Positions 49,276 through 61,421 of a DNA stretch of 64,000 nt are shown piece by piece. This DNA comes from Nemertoderma westbladi (taxonomy: Eukaryota; Xenacoelomorpha; Nemertodermatida; Nemertodermatidae). The position numbers were made by a program, and so were the translations under genes. The notes under the pieces were generated by a model. It had not been told where the DNA came from and made no database searches. It was given only the letters and a program-made list of their open reading frames with translations. Every line of letters begins with the position of its first letter. Position 1 is the stretch's first letter. The stretch is from positions 1 to 64,000 of the forward strand of contig JAUCBJ010004537.1 of assembly GCA_032718475.1 (NCBI GenBank), read 5' to 3'.

Positions 49276-51065
49276 AGGTTACAAAATATTATTGCTAATT
49301 TTGTAGGCTCTTTTGTTATATTATCGTGTATATTTATTATTAGTGATTCTGAGTAATATATTATTCGAATATTCGCTTAACAATATTCCAATATTCTAAC
49401 TAAATGTCGCAATGAGAAAAAAGTTAGTTAGAGTTCATCTCCTAATGATAAAATATGTCTACAGTTGAATTTTTGTGGTATTTAATTAAACAACTTCAAA
49501 TTTAACATCAAGACGTTTAAAAATCTGTTATGCTTTTAATTATTCAAAGTTGTTTAAATAGTTTTAGAAAATAACTTTTCATTGAAATTTAATAACAAGC
49601 GGAGCGCATTTTAATTACGAAATAATTAAATTGAATTAAATGACAATTTGGCCTCGTTAAAAAAAATCAGCATTATCATACCTCGTGAACATAATAATAT
49701 ATATTATGAATATTCAATACAAATAAATAATCATAAATGTAAAATTACATTCGAATATCAATCTATTCTCAGAAAAGCTGTTTATTATTTTATTACAGTC
49801 TCATATTTACAGTTATAATTCCCACGATCTACGTTCTCGTGGGCGCTAATAGAATTCTATATGTGTATCTAGGCGCTACAGAAGCAGCATTTATTTGGTT
49901 TTTTTTAAACATTTTCTTGTTAATTAATTGTATAAATGTATTATTATTGTAGTCGGTAGTAGCCGCATATTATTTTTCATTATTTTTCAATTGTATTTTA
50001 AATAATACAACGTTATGTTTGCCATTACTCCCATAAAGGTCATACAATTGAGATTGTCACACATTGTTTTTTTTTATTTACGCATGCGAGGGTAAGCGAC
50101 AATTTTTCATTACATATACATATCCACACACAACAAACACACGAGTCATTGTTATGTTTACTTTTTACCGGTACCGTATCAGATTATTTCATCATATAGT
50201 TTGGTTGTAGTCGGTGTAAGTCTTTATCACTTAGTCTCTTTATGGCGTTGACAAATGATTTTCAATTATTGATATCAATAATTTTATTCGATGATGGAAA
50301 TATTATGTAACTCCGTAGTTAGAAGAGGATGTACATATAGTGTATAACTTTATACGGCGGGTAAGAATAGTTTTTACGGCGGGTGGGAAAACGGTAGAGT
50401 CTATATTGGATACAGAGAGTTACCGGTACTAGAGATATAGGCCTAAACGACACATCTGTAGAACCACTACATAAAGATGTTGACTATTACAAATTCTTGT
50501 TTAAGATAATTTTAAAGAAATTAATCAATCTTTATTTTAATATTTCCATTTTGGAATCAAATTACATATTCCTATAGTCGTTAGATTACATATGATTACA
50601 TAATTGCAGATGCCTAGACTGTTCTAATTATATTATGGTCATTTTCCACAATTTAGTGTGTGTGTCAGTGTGTCGGATCGGAAGCCAAAATTGTCGGAAG
50701 CCAATATATAACTAGCCATAGTAAAATTATAATTGTTCGCTAAGACGGCTTGCAGCTTTTGCAGCACGAAGGCCCCTCTCGTGTAACATTTTATTATTAT
50801 CGCTAGTAATAATGGAAAAAATTACATCCAAAAGGAGATACGGTAATTAAAACAGTAATTAAAATAATTTATTAAAAATGTAGGTTAAATTTTACAGTTC
50901 CGATCAATTAATTACTTAATGTATTTTCGTATTCTGTATTTTCGTTGGTCAACTCAGTAAAAGTCTATGATAAACTTACGGTGGTTCACATATGTTGCTT
51001 TCGAAGTCTTACGATATTATTTATTAAATTAGTTTTTTGGTCGTTTTTGATTGATCATGTGTGTT
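49276..51065. other. AT-rich non-coding DNA downstream of the exon
   Basis: No coding signal. The first part is probably 3' untranslated sequence, with a possible poly(A) signal AATAAA at 49,722. A perfect 7-bp hairpin, CCCACGA (49,821-49,827) with TCGTGGG (49,837-49,843), is present. ACGGCGGGT occurs twice (50,354 and 50,376). The palindrome TACCGGTA occurs at 50,166 and 50,421, and TAGGCCTA at 50,438. Confidence 0.6.
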
Positions 51066-54000
51066 CGAGTTGTTATTGAACCCGAGTTGTTATTGAACCC
51101 GAGTTGTTATTGAACCCGCGTTGTTATTGAACCCGAGTTGGTATTGAACCCGAGTTGGTATTGTATTGAACCAGAGTTGTTATTGAACCCGAGTTGTTAT
51201 TGCACAAGTTGGTATTGAACCCAGGTTGGTATTGAACCCGAGTTGATATTGTATTGAACCCGATTTGTTATTGAACCCGAGTTGGTATTGAACCCGAGTT
51301 GGTATTGTATTGAACCCGATTTGTTATTGAACCCGAGTTGGTATTGAACCCGAGTTGTTATTGAACAAGTTGGTATTGAACCCGAGTTGGTATTGTATTG
51401 AACCCGATTTGTTAATGAACCCGAGTTGGTATTGAACCCGAGTTGTTATTGAACCCGAGTTGTTATTGAACCCGAGTTGTTATTGAACCCGAGTTGTTAT
51501 TGAACCCGAGTTGTTATTGAACCCGAGTTGTTATTGAACCCGAGTTGGTATTGAACCCGAATTGGTATTGAACCCGAGTTGTTGTTGAACAAGAGTTGTT
51601 ATTGAACAAGAGTTGTTATTGAACCCGAGTTGGTATTGTATTGAACCAGAGTTGTTATTGAACCCGAGTTGTTATTGAACCCGAGTTGTTATTGAACAAG
51701 TTGGTATTGAACCCAGGTTGGTATTGAACCCGAGTTGATATTGAACCCGAGTTGTTATTGAACCCGAGTTGGTATTGAACAAGTTGGTATTGAACCCGAG
51801 TTGGTATTGTATTGAACCCGATTTGTTATTGAACCAGAGTTGGTATTGAACCCGAGTTGTTATTGAACAAGTTGGTATTGAACCCGAGTTGGTATTGTAT
51901 TGAACCCGATTTGTTATTGAACCCGAGTTGGTATTGAACCCGAGTTGTTATTGAACCCGAGTTGTTATTGAACCCGAGTTGTTATTGAACCCGAGTTGTT
52001 ATTGAACAAGTTGGTATTGAACCCGAGTTGGTATTGTATTGAACCCGATTTGTTATTGAACCCGAGTTGGTATTGAACCCGAGTTGTTATTGAACCCGAG
52101 TTGTTATTGAACCCGAGTTGTTATTGAACCCGAGTTGTTATTGAACCCGAGTTGGTATGGAACCCGAGTTGTTATTGAACCCGATTTGTTATTGAACCCG
52201 ATTTGTTCTTGAACCCGAGTTGTTATTGAACCCGAGTTGTTATTGAACCCGTGTTGTTATTGAACCCGAATTGTTATTGAACCCGAGTTGTTATTGAGCC
52301 CGAGTTGGTATTGAACCCGAGTTGGTATTGAACCCGAGTTGTTATTGAACAAGAGTTGTTATTGAACCCGAGTTGGTATGGAACCCGAGTTGTTATTGAA
52401 CCCGATTTGTTATTGAACCCGAGTTGTTATTAAACCCGAGTTGTTATTGAACCCGATTTGTTATTGAACCCGAGTTGTTATTAAACCCGAGTTGTTATTG
52501 AACCCGAGTTGTTATTGAACCCGAATTGTTATTGAACCCGAGTTGGTATTGAACCCGAGTTGTTATTGAACCCTAGTTATTATTGAACCCGAGTTGTTAT
52601 TGAACCCGAGTTGGTATTGAACCCGAGTTGTTATTGAACCCTAGTTATTATTGAACCCGAGTTGGTATTGAACCCGAGTTGTTATTGAACCCGAGTTGGT
52701 ATTGAACCCGAGTTGGTATTGAACAAGAGTTGTTATTGAACCCGAGTTGTTATTGAACCCGAATTGTTATTGAACCCGAGTTGGTATTGAACCCGAGTTG
52801 TTATTGAACCCTAGTTATTATTGAACCCGAGTTGTTATTGAACCCGAGTTGGTATTGAACCCGAGTTGTTATTGAACAAGAGTTTTGTATTGAACCCGAG
52901 TTGGTATGGAACCCGAGTTGTTATTGAACCCTAGTTATTATTGAACCCGAGTTGGTATTGAACCCGAGTTGGTATTGAACCCGAGTTGTTATTGAACCCT
53001 AGTTATTATTGAACCCGAGTTGGTATTGAACCCGAGTTGTTATTGAACAAGAGTTTTGTATTGAACCCGAGTTGGTATGGAACCCGAGTTGTTATTGAAC
53101 CCCAGTTGTTATTGAACCCGAGTTGGTATTGAACCCGAGTTGTTATTGTATTGAACCCGATTTGTTATTGAACCCGAGTTGTTATTGAACCCGAGTTGGT
53201 ATTGAACCCGAGTTGTTATTGAACCCGAGTTGGTATTGAACCCCAGTTGTTATTGAACCCGAATTGTTATTGAACCCGAGTTGTTATTGAACCCGAGTTG
53301 TTATTGAACAAGAGTTTTGTATTGAACCCGAGTTGGTATGGAACCCGAGTTGTTATTGAACCCCAGTTGTTATTGAACCCGAGTTGGTATTGAACCCGAG
53401 TTGTTATTGTATTGAACCCGATTTGTTATTGAACCCGAGTTGGTATTGAACCCGAGTTGTTATTGAACAAGTTGGTATTGAACCCGAGTTGGTATTGTAT
53501 TGAACCCGATTTGTTATTGAACCCGAGTTGGTATTGTATTGAACCCGATTTGTTATTGAACCCGAGTTGGTATTGAACCCGAGTTGTTATTGAACCCGAG
53601 TTGGTATTGAACCCGAGTTGTTATTGAACCCGAGTTGTTATTGAACCCTAGTTGTTATTGAACCCGAGTTGGTATTGAACCCGAGTTGGTATTGAACCCG
53701 AGTTGGTATTGAACCCGAGTTGTTATTGAACCCGAGTTGTTATTGAACCCGAGTTGGTATTGAACCCGATTTGTTATTGAACCCGAGTTGGTATTGAACC
53801 CGAGTTGTTATTGAACAAGTTGGTATTGAACCCGAGTTGGTATTGTATTGAACCCGATTTGTTATTGAACCCCAGTTGGTATTGAACAAGTTGGTATTGA
53901 ACCCGAGTTGTTATTGTATTGAACCCGATTTGTTATTGAACCCGAGTTGGTATTGAACCCGAGTTGTTATTGAACAAGTTGGTATTGAACCCGAGTTGGT

Positions 54001-57000
54001 ATTGTATTGAACCCGATTTGTTATTGAACCCGAGTTGGTATTGAACCCGAGTTGTTATTGAACAAGTTGGTATTGAACCCGAGTTGGTATTGTATTGAAC
54101 CCGATTTGTTATTGAACCCGAGTTGGTATTGAACCCGAGTTGTTATTGAACCCGAGTTGTTATTGAACCCGAGTTGTTATTGAACCCGAGTTGTTATTGA
54201 ACCCGAGTTGGTATGGAACCCGAGTTGTTATTGAACCCGATTTGTTATTGAACCCGATTTGTTCTTGAACCCGAGTTGTTATTGAACCCGAGTTGTTATT
54301 GAACCCGTGTTGTTATTGAACCCGAATTGTTATTGAACCCGAGTTGTTATTGAGCCCGAGTTGGTATTGAACCCGAGTTGGTATTGAACCCGAGTTGTTA
54401 TTGAACAAGAGTTGTTATTGAACCCGAGTTGGTATGGAACCCGAGTTGTTATTGAACCCGATTTGTTATTGAACCCGAGTTGTTATTAAACCCGAGTTGT
54501 TATTGAACCCGAGTTGTTATTGAACCCGAATTGTTATTGAACCCGAGTTGGTATTGAACCCGAGTTGTTATTGAACCCGAGTTGGTATTGATCCCGAGTT
54601 GTTATTGAACCCGAGTTGTTATTGAACCCTAGTTGGTATTGAACCCGAGTTGTTATTGAACCCGATTTGTTATTGAACCCGAGTTGTTATTGAACCCGAA
54701 TTGTTATTGAACCCGAGTTGGTATTGAACCCGAGTTGTTATTGAACCCGAGTTGGTATTGATCCCGAGTTGTTATTGAACCCGAGTTGTTATTGAACCCT
54801 AGTTGGTATTGAACCCGAGTTGGTATTGAACCCGATTTGTTATTGAACCCGAGTTGTTATTGAACCCAAGTTGTTATTGAACCCGCGTTGTTATTGAACC
54901 CGAGTTGTTATTGAACCCAAATTGTTGTTGAACCCGAGTTGGTATTGAACCCGAGTTGTTATTGAACACGAGTTGTTATTGAACCCGAGTTGTTATTGAA
55001 CCCGAGTTGTTATTGAACCCAAATTGTTATTAAACCCGAGTTGGTATTGAACCCGAGTTGTTATTGAACACGAGTTGTTATTGAACCCGAATTGTTATTG
55101 AACCCACCCGAGTTGGTATTGAACCCGAGTTGTTATTGAACCCGAGTTGGTATTGATCCCGAGTTGTTATTGAACCCGAGTTGTTATTGAACCCTAGTTG
55201 GTATTGAACCCGAGTTGGTATTGAACCCGAGTTGTTATTGAACCCGAGTTGTTATTGAACCCGAGTTGTTATTGAACCCGAGTTGTTATTGAACCCGAGT
55301 TGGTATTGAACCCGAGTTGTTATTGAACCCGAGTTGTTATTGAACCCGAGTTTTTATTGAACAAGTTGGTATTGAACCCGAGTTGGTATGGAACCCGAGT
55401 TGTTATTGAACCCGATTTGTTATCGAACCCGAGTTGTTATTGAACCCGAGTTGTTATTGAACCCGAGTTGTTATTGAACCCAAATTGTTATTGAACCCGA
55501 GTTGGTATTGAACCCGAGTTGTTATTGAACAAGAGTTGTTAGTGAACCCGATTTGGTATTGAACCCGAGTTGTTATTGAACCCGAGGTGGTATTGAACCC
55601 GAGTTGGTATTGTATTGAACCAGAGTTGTTATTGAACCCGAGTTGTTATTGAACCCGAGTTGTTATTGAACCCGAGTTGGTATTGTATTGAACCAGAGTT
55701 GTTATTGAACCCGAGTTGTTATTGAACCCGAGTTGTTATTGAACCCGAGTTGTTATTGAACCCGAGTTGTTATTGAACCCTAGTTGGTATTGAACCCGAG
55801 TTGGTATTGAACCCGAGTTATTATTGAACCCGAGTTGTTATTGAACCCGAGTTGTTATTGAACAAGAGTTGGTATTGAACCCGAGTTGTTATTGAACCCG
55901 AGTTGGTATTGATCCCGAGTTGTTATTGAACCCGAGTTGTTATTGAACCCTAGTTGGTATTGAACCCGAGTTGGTATTGAACCCGAGTTGTTATTGAACC
56001 CGAGTTGTTATTGAACCCGAGTTGTTATTGAACCAGAGTTGTTATTGAACCTGAGTTGGTATTGAACCCGAGTTGTTATTGAACCCGAGTTGTTATTGAA
56101 CCCGAGTTTTTATTGAACAAGTTGGTATTGAACCCGAGTTGGTATGGAACCCGAGTTGTTATTGAACCCGATTTGTTATCGAACCCGAGTTGTTATTGAA
56201 CCCGAGTTGTTATTGAACCCGAGTTGTTATTGAACCCAAATTGTTATTGAACCCGAGTTGGTATTGAACCCGAGTTGTTATTGAACAAGAGTTGTTAGTG
56301 AACCCGATTTGGTATTGAACCCGAGTTGTTATTGAACCCGAGGTGGTATTGATCCCGAGTTGTTATTGAACCCGAATTGTTATTGAACCCTAGTTGGTAT
56401 TGAACCCGAGTTGGTATTGAACCCGAGTTGTTATTGAACCCGAGTTGTTATTGAACCCGAGTTGTTATTGAACCCGAGTTGGTATTGAACCCGACTTGTT
56501 ATTGAACCCGAGTTGTTATTGAACACGAGTTGGTACTGAACCCGACTTGTTATTGAACCCGAGTTGTTATTGAACCCGAGTTGGTATTGAACCCGAGTTG
56601 GTATTGAACCCGAGTTGGTATTGAACCCGAGTTGTTATTGAACAAGAGTTGGTATTGAACCCGAGTTGGTATTGAACCCGAGTTGGTATTGAACCCGAGT
56701 TGTTATTGAACCCGAGTTGTTATTGAACCCGAGTTGGTATTGAAACCGAGTTGGTATTGAACACGAATTGTTCAACAAGAGTTGGTATTGAACCCGAGTT
56801 GGTATTGAACCCGAGTTGTTATTGAACCCGAGTTGTTATTGAACCCGAGTTGGTATTGAACCCGAGTTGTTATTGAACCCGAGTTGTTATTGAACCCGAG
56901 TTTTTATTGAACAAGTTGGTATTGAACCCGAGTTGGTATGGAACCCGAGTTGTTATTGAACCCGATTTGTTATCGAACCCGAGTTGTTATTGAACCCGAG

Positions 57001-58231
57001 TTGTTATTGAACCCGAGTTGTTATTGAACCCAAATTGTTATTGAACCCGAGTTGGTATTGAACCCGAGTTGTTATTGAACAAGAGTTGTTAGTGAACCCG
57101 ATTTGGTATTGAACCCGAGTTGTTATTGAACCCGAGGTGGTATTGATCCCGAGTTGTTATTGAACCCGAATTGTTATTGAACCCTAGTTGGTATTGAACC
57201 CGAGTTGGTATTGAACCCGAGTTGTTATTGAACCCGAGTTGTTATTGAACCCGAGTTGTTATTGAACCCGAGTTGGTATTGAACCCGACTTGTTATTGAA
57301 CCCGAGTTGTTATTGAACACGAGTTGGTATTGAACCCGAGTTGGTATTGTATTGAACCAGAGTTGTTATTGAACCCGAGTTGTTATTGAACCCGAGTTGT
57401 TATTGAACCCGAGTTGGTATTGTATTGAACCAGAGTTGTTATTGAACCCGAGTTGTTATTGAACCCGAGTTGTTATTGAACCCGAGTTGTTATTGAACCC
57501 GAGTTGTTATTGAACCCTAGTTGGTATTGAACCCGAGTTGGTATTGAACCCGAGTTATTATTGAACCCGAGTTGTTATTGAACCCGAGTTGTTATTGAAC
57601 AAGAGTTGGTATTGAACCCGAGTTGTTATTGAACCCGAGTTGGTATTGAACCCGAGTTGGTATTGAACCCGAGTTGTTATTGAACAAGAGTTGGTATTGA
57701 ACCCGAGTTGGTATTGAACCCGAGTTGGTATTGAACCCGAGTTGGTATTGAACCCGAGTTGTTATTGAACCCGAGTTGTTATTGAACCCGAGTTGGTATT
57801 GAAACCGAGTTGGTATTGAACACGAATTGTTGAACAAGAGTTGGTATTGAACCCGAGTTGGTATTGAACCCGAGTTGTTATTGAACCCGAGTTGTTATTG
57901 AACCCGAGTTGTTATTGAACCCGAGTTGTTATTGAACCCGAGTTGTTATTGAACCCGAGTTGGTATTGAACAAGAGTTTTGTATTGAACCCGAGTTGTTA
58001 TTGAACCCGAGTTGTTATTGAACCCCAGTTGTTATTGAACCCGAGTTGGTATTGAACCCGAGTTGGTATTGAACCCGAGTTGGTATTGAACCCGAGTTGG
58101 TATTGTATTGAACCCGAGTTGTTATTGAACCCTAGTTGTTATTGAACCCTAGTTGGTATTGAACCCGAGTTGTTATTGAACCCTAGTTGGTATTGATCCC
58201 GAGTTGTTATTGAACGAGTTGGTATTGAACC
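51066..58231. repeat. 7.2-kb minisatellite with a 17-bp unit
   Basis: The unit is GAGTTGTTATTGAACCC, roughly 400 copies by length. The main variant is G for T in GTTGGTATTG. Others include CGATTTG, GAACAAG (CCCG lost), GTATGGAAC, and a 22-bp form with GTATTGTATTG. It shares nothing with the left satellite. Reading frames rotate through 51 bp; TGA on the plus strand and TAA on the minus strand stop most of them, and the minus-strand frame at 57,592-57,837 is open only because G-variant units happen to fill the right phase. Longer repeats are visible: a block marked by TTGTTCTTG recurs at +2,056 (about 52,150 and 54,207), and a block marked by GAGTTTTTATTG recurs at 55,348, 56,104 and 56,898. 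Flanks are unique. Confidence 0.97.
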
Positions 58232-59221
58232 GTGTCAATTAAAGCTAAAAGATATTTGTTCAATCAAATTTAATATGCCGTTCTATTTCATCTCGGCTTA
58301 GTGATTATAATTATTTATAAATTGAGAAATTAAAAGGTTTATAAACGACTCTCTAAACATAGTTATAAAAATTACAGCGGTTTACAAAGCAACTACAAAG
58401 CTTGTTCTTCTCACGTTCGGTAATGTTTAACGTCCAATTGGTTATCTAAAATTGAATAATACCGTCCAGCTATTAATTAGAAAAGAGTTAGTAGTAGGTA
58501 TTCGTTGTTTGTGGAATGTGGAATACCCCAACTATTACAAACAAGGTGCAATAATTTGGAAAACAACTCAACGCTAGGCGTACACATAGTTTTAACATTA
58601 ACATTAACACCATAAAACTTATCCTCAACTAAGTTGTTTCTCTTAAAACATTATGTAAGTGTGAGCCGCCACTTCCATTATAATGATAGTTTTTTGTTTT
58701 AAATGTGAAAAATAACCCTCTTCTATATGGATTGTGTGTTGTGTAGCAAGACTAGGGGCCGTTTATTTCTAGTTATTGTTTAGGCATAAGTGTTTATTTT
58801 TAAAGTGCTACTTTTTAATTCAATCACCTTCGGTGAATTTATTGTATTTGTTATATTTTGTACATCTTTTTGTACGATTGAGTCATTCGTATGTCAATAT
58901 TTTAAGACGCCAAATAAAATTATAACGTTTTAGTCTCTTTATAGATAGATGGCACATTACATTCAAATATTTATCGGCACTGTTGTTGTGAGATTTGGGA
59001 GTGACATAATAATACTATAATACCGGGCAATATCTGGACCAGATAAAATTTTTTATAAATCTCATTGCACAGACGTTTTGGTTTTCAACAGCATAAACCC
59101 ATTATCAATAAATATTACGCACAAATAAACACGAAACAGAAAAATCTAAAAAAATATTTATAAAGACTAACTTAAATTAGTCAGTATTTCTACCGTAACT
59201 ATACTGGGAGCGAGTCGTATT
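58232..59221. other. AT-rich non-coding DNA right of the minisatellite
   Basis: No gene recognised. Small features are a hairpin TCACC-TTC-GGTGA (58,824-58,836) and AATAAA at 58,913. Nothing else is supported. Confidence 0.5.
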
Positions 59222-59397
59222 AACAAGCGCGAAATCGCGCAAAGGTCCGCGTTTACTAACGCAGCTGAACTGTTTCCCCCCCTTGAATGGCTTACTATCA
59301 ATATTACTACCAAAAAAATTAACAGGGAAGTGGGATTGAACTCGGTACCTAGAGATTCCAAGTCCAACTACTTACCAACTTCGCCACTGCGCCGTAT
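59222..59397 (-). mobile_element. tRNA-derived SINE, minus-strand copy
   Basis: On the minus strand the element starts ATACGGCGCAGTGGC. Its A box is TGGCGAAGTTGG (complement at 59,375-59,386) and its B box is GAGTTCAATCC (59,333-59,343), the spacing of a tRNA-like pol III promoter. Between the boxes, GGACTTGGAATCTCTAGGTA is shared with the plus copy at 59,922. The body contains GATAGTAAG and CATTCAA and the tail contains GCGTTAGTAAACGC and GCGCGATTTCGCGC, all shared with the other copy. It ends at CTTGTT. A 201-base ORF overlapping it is not a gene. Confidence 0.8.
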
Positions 59398-59683
59398 GAA
59401 ACTATAACCTAACTGGAAATAAGGAAGGTCACCGAAATTCGACTTCATTACGAAATACTACTGAGTCAGCAGGTACACTACTTTAGACTATATAGTAAGT
59501 CGCACTTAGCAATTCCTGTTGGAATACACATACAATATTATTCTAGTGTTACAAATTCCAATTTCTGACAAACAACAGTTTCATAGTACTGTATTGTTTT
59601 TCTATCCAAAACAAAATACGACGTTGTTACCAATTGAGGGAAACTATAATAATACAATGATATATATAGGGGGTCACAGCACT
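59398..59683. other. Non-coding DNA between the SINE copies (left part)
   Basis: Unique AT-rich DNA. ORFs over 59,519-59,750 run through the G tract and have no coding character. Confidence 0.5.
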
Positions 59684-59707
59684 GGGGGGGGGGGGGGGGG
59701 GGGGGGG
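59684..59707 (+). repeat. Run of 24 G
   Basis: Homopolymer of 24 G after CACT and before TGTTAACAGG. Such a run can fold as a G-quadruplex and is a weak point for sequencing, so its exact length is uncertain. Confidence 0.85.
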
Positions 59708-59921
59708 TGTTAACAGGAATTGTCGGGGGAGTGTGGTAACAGAAAAACACAAGAAGCCTTGCTATTATAAAACTTCAAAGGACCCTAAACACCCAGTTCA
59801 GTTATATTATCTTCGAAACATCTTTAGTCATCATCACCGTATAGCAATGGTCCTAATAACTTGACCTAAATTAAGTTGTTGTTGTTATTAATTTCCCCTT
59901 TGGTTTTGGTATTAAGGCTTT

Positions 59922-60096
59922 ATACGGCCCCAGCCCAGTGGCCCAGTTGGCAAAGCGTGGGACTTGGAATCTCTAGGTACCGTGTTCAATCCCCCATTCC
60001 GGTGAATGTGTTTTGTTGTAAGATTGATAGTAAGACATTCAATGAGACAATTCATGCGTTAGTAGACGCGGAACTTTGCGCGATTTCGCGCTTGTT
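59922..60096 (+). mobile_element. tRNA-derived SINE, plus-strand copy
   Basis: Starts ATACGGCCCCAGCCC. The A box is TGGCCCAGTTGG (59,939-59,950) and the B box GTGTTCAATCC (59,982-59,992). The body and the two tail stem-loops match the minus copy at 59,222-59,397; the tail hairpin GCGCGA-TT-TCGCGC is at 60,078-60,091, followed by CTTGTTTTTT, a run of T that could end pol III transcription. The 147-codon ORF at 59,876-60,319 runs across this element and is not considered a gene. Confidence 0.82.
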
Positions 60097-61365
60097 TTTT
60101 AATTTTTTACTTTGGTGTCGTCTAGTTGTTTGTTTGTGTTTATTATTTATTGATAATGAGTTTATTACTATTGAACCAGAACGTCTTCTGCGCAACGATA
60201 GTTATAGAATATTTTCTCTTGCCCCAATTCATTGTCCTTATAGTTTATTCGATTCCTCCCTTCCTCTCCTCTTTCTTATACTCAGGAGTCCTATAAGTTA
60301 TAATAATAAGTTTATTTAATTAATTCAGCAAGTTAAGGTGAAAAATCTTGTCGGTCGGTATTGTTACAGCATAGCAGTATACACAAAAAAGCAATCGTGA
60401 CTTATAGATAGGTATTGGACGCAATCAGTATTCAGTTGACTGCAATTAGTCGATCGGTAGGTTTCGAACCACACAAAGTGGCTTTCTAAAGAGCTCAAGC
60501 CGGAAAACTAATTTATACTTTGTGTAATGCTGTACTGCACCCAACCCACCTACCGTAAGGTTTTTTTTTACCTAACCTTAACTTGTTTGATATTTATTAA
60601 TATATTCATTATAGAAATACCCCGGGCATTGTATTTTTCGTTATAGAGACTCAACTTACTCGCTTATTCGTTTTCAACGTACTTAGGCACTGGTGTACTT
60701 TTAAATTAAATGTATTTATTTTGATGTTAATTAATTTATGTTTGTTAGACCTTCTATTCTTACGGACTACGTTCAGACGTTTTTTTGCCAGTGTATTAGA
60801 GATCAACCATTGTTTTCGTGACATAATAATGCCAACCCATATCGAATTATTTTTACTGTAACAAGTTATGAATGTTGTCTTTTTGTTTAACTACTATTTT
60901 ATTTCACTACAAATGGCCAATTAAATTACAAAAAAAACTAACTGAACTTTCACTAAAAAAATTCTCAATTAACAATTTTCTAAAATGTATCCATTCAACT
61001 TAAAAATTAACTTAACAAGATAATATCAAAATTATTGACTTATTTTTTTATATATTTTACACCTAAAGTATTACAATATAATGTGAGTTAGTCGATGTTT
61101 TCCAATTGACAAAATAAGAGATTGTTATTCGGACAGTGATAACGAATTAGGTCATATTATATGGAACAATTATTCCGAAAAATTATTATCCCTCACATGT
61201 TCTTGTGGGTGAGTGTTTTTATATTAGACCCTATATCCGTGTTTTGTTGATTTAATTGGCTTGATGCATCGAGACGCAGCGATTTTAATGCGACGGTTGG
61301 TGTGCTTAATATTTAGAGAGTTTCCTTGGTAATATGACGTCGCCTAAGTTTAGAAGTTGATAATT
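60097..61365. other. AT-rich non-coding DNA
   Basis: No gene recognised. Apart from the possible SINE fragment at 60,458-60,505 listed separately, only A- and T-rich runs are visible. Confidence 0.5.
60458..60505 (-). mobile_element. Possible tRNA-derived SINE fragment
   Basis: On the minus strand, GGTTCGAAACC (complement at 60,460-60,470) is a full pol III B-box match. Upstream of it on that strand is GAGCTCTTTAGAAAGCCAC, which could be a worn A-box and anticodon region. It is not the same family as the pair at 59.2 and 59.9 kb. A chance B box is possible. Confidence 0.35.
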
Positions 61366-61421
61366 ATTTGGTGTTTATTATTTGGATATTTGGTGTTTAT
61401 TATTTGGATATTTGGTGTTTA
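61366..61421 (+). repeat. Short tandem repeat, 22-bp unit
   Basis: About two and a half copies of ATTTGGTGTTTATTATTTGG plus AT, with no visible mismatch inside full copies. Confidence 0.85.

Noticed and set aside
57592-57837. 81-codon minus-strand frame rich in Asn, Gln, Ser and Gly
   Set aside because: It is the 17-bp unit read through three frames, open only because G-variant units fall in the phase that otherwise gives TAA.
59222-60096. Functional tRNA genes at the two SINE heads
   Set aside because: A and B boxes fit but acceptor and other stems do not pair properly, and both are followed by a shared non-tRNA body and tail.
59876-60319. 147-codon ORF on the plus strand
   Set aside because: It runs across a SINE and AT-rich flank, starts without ATG, and has no coding character.
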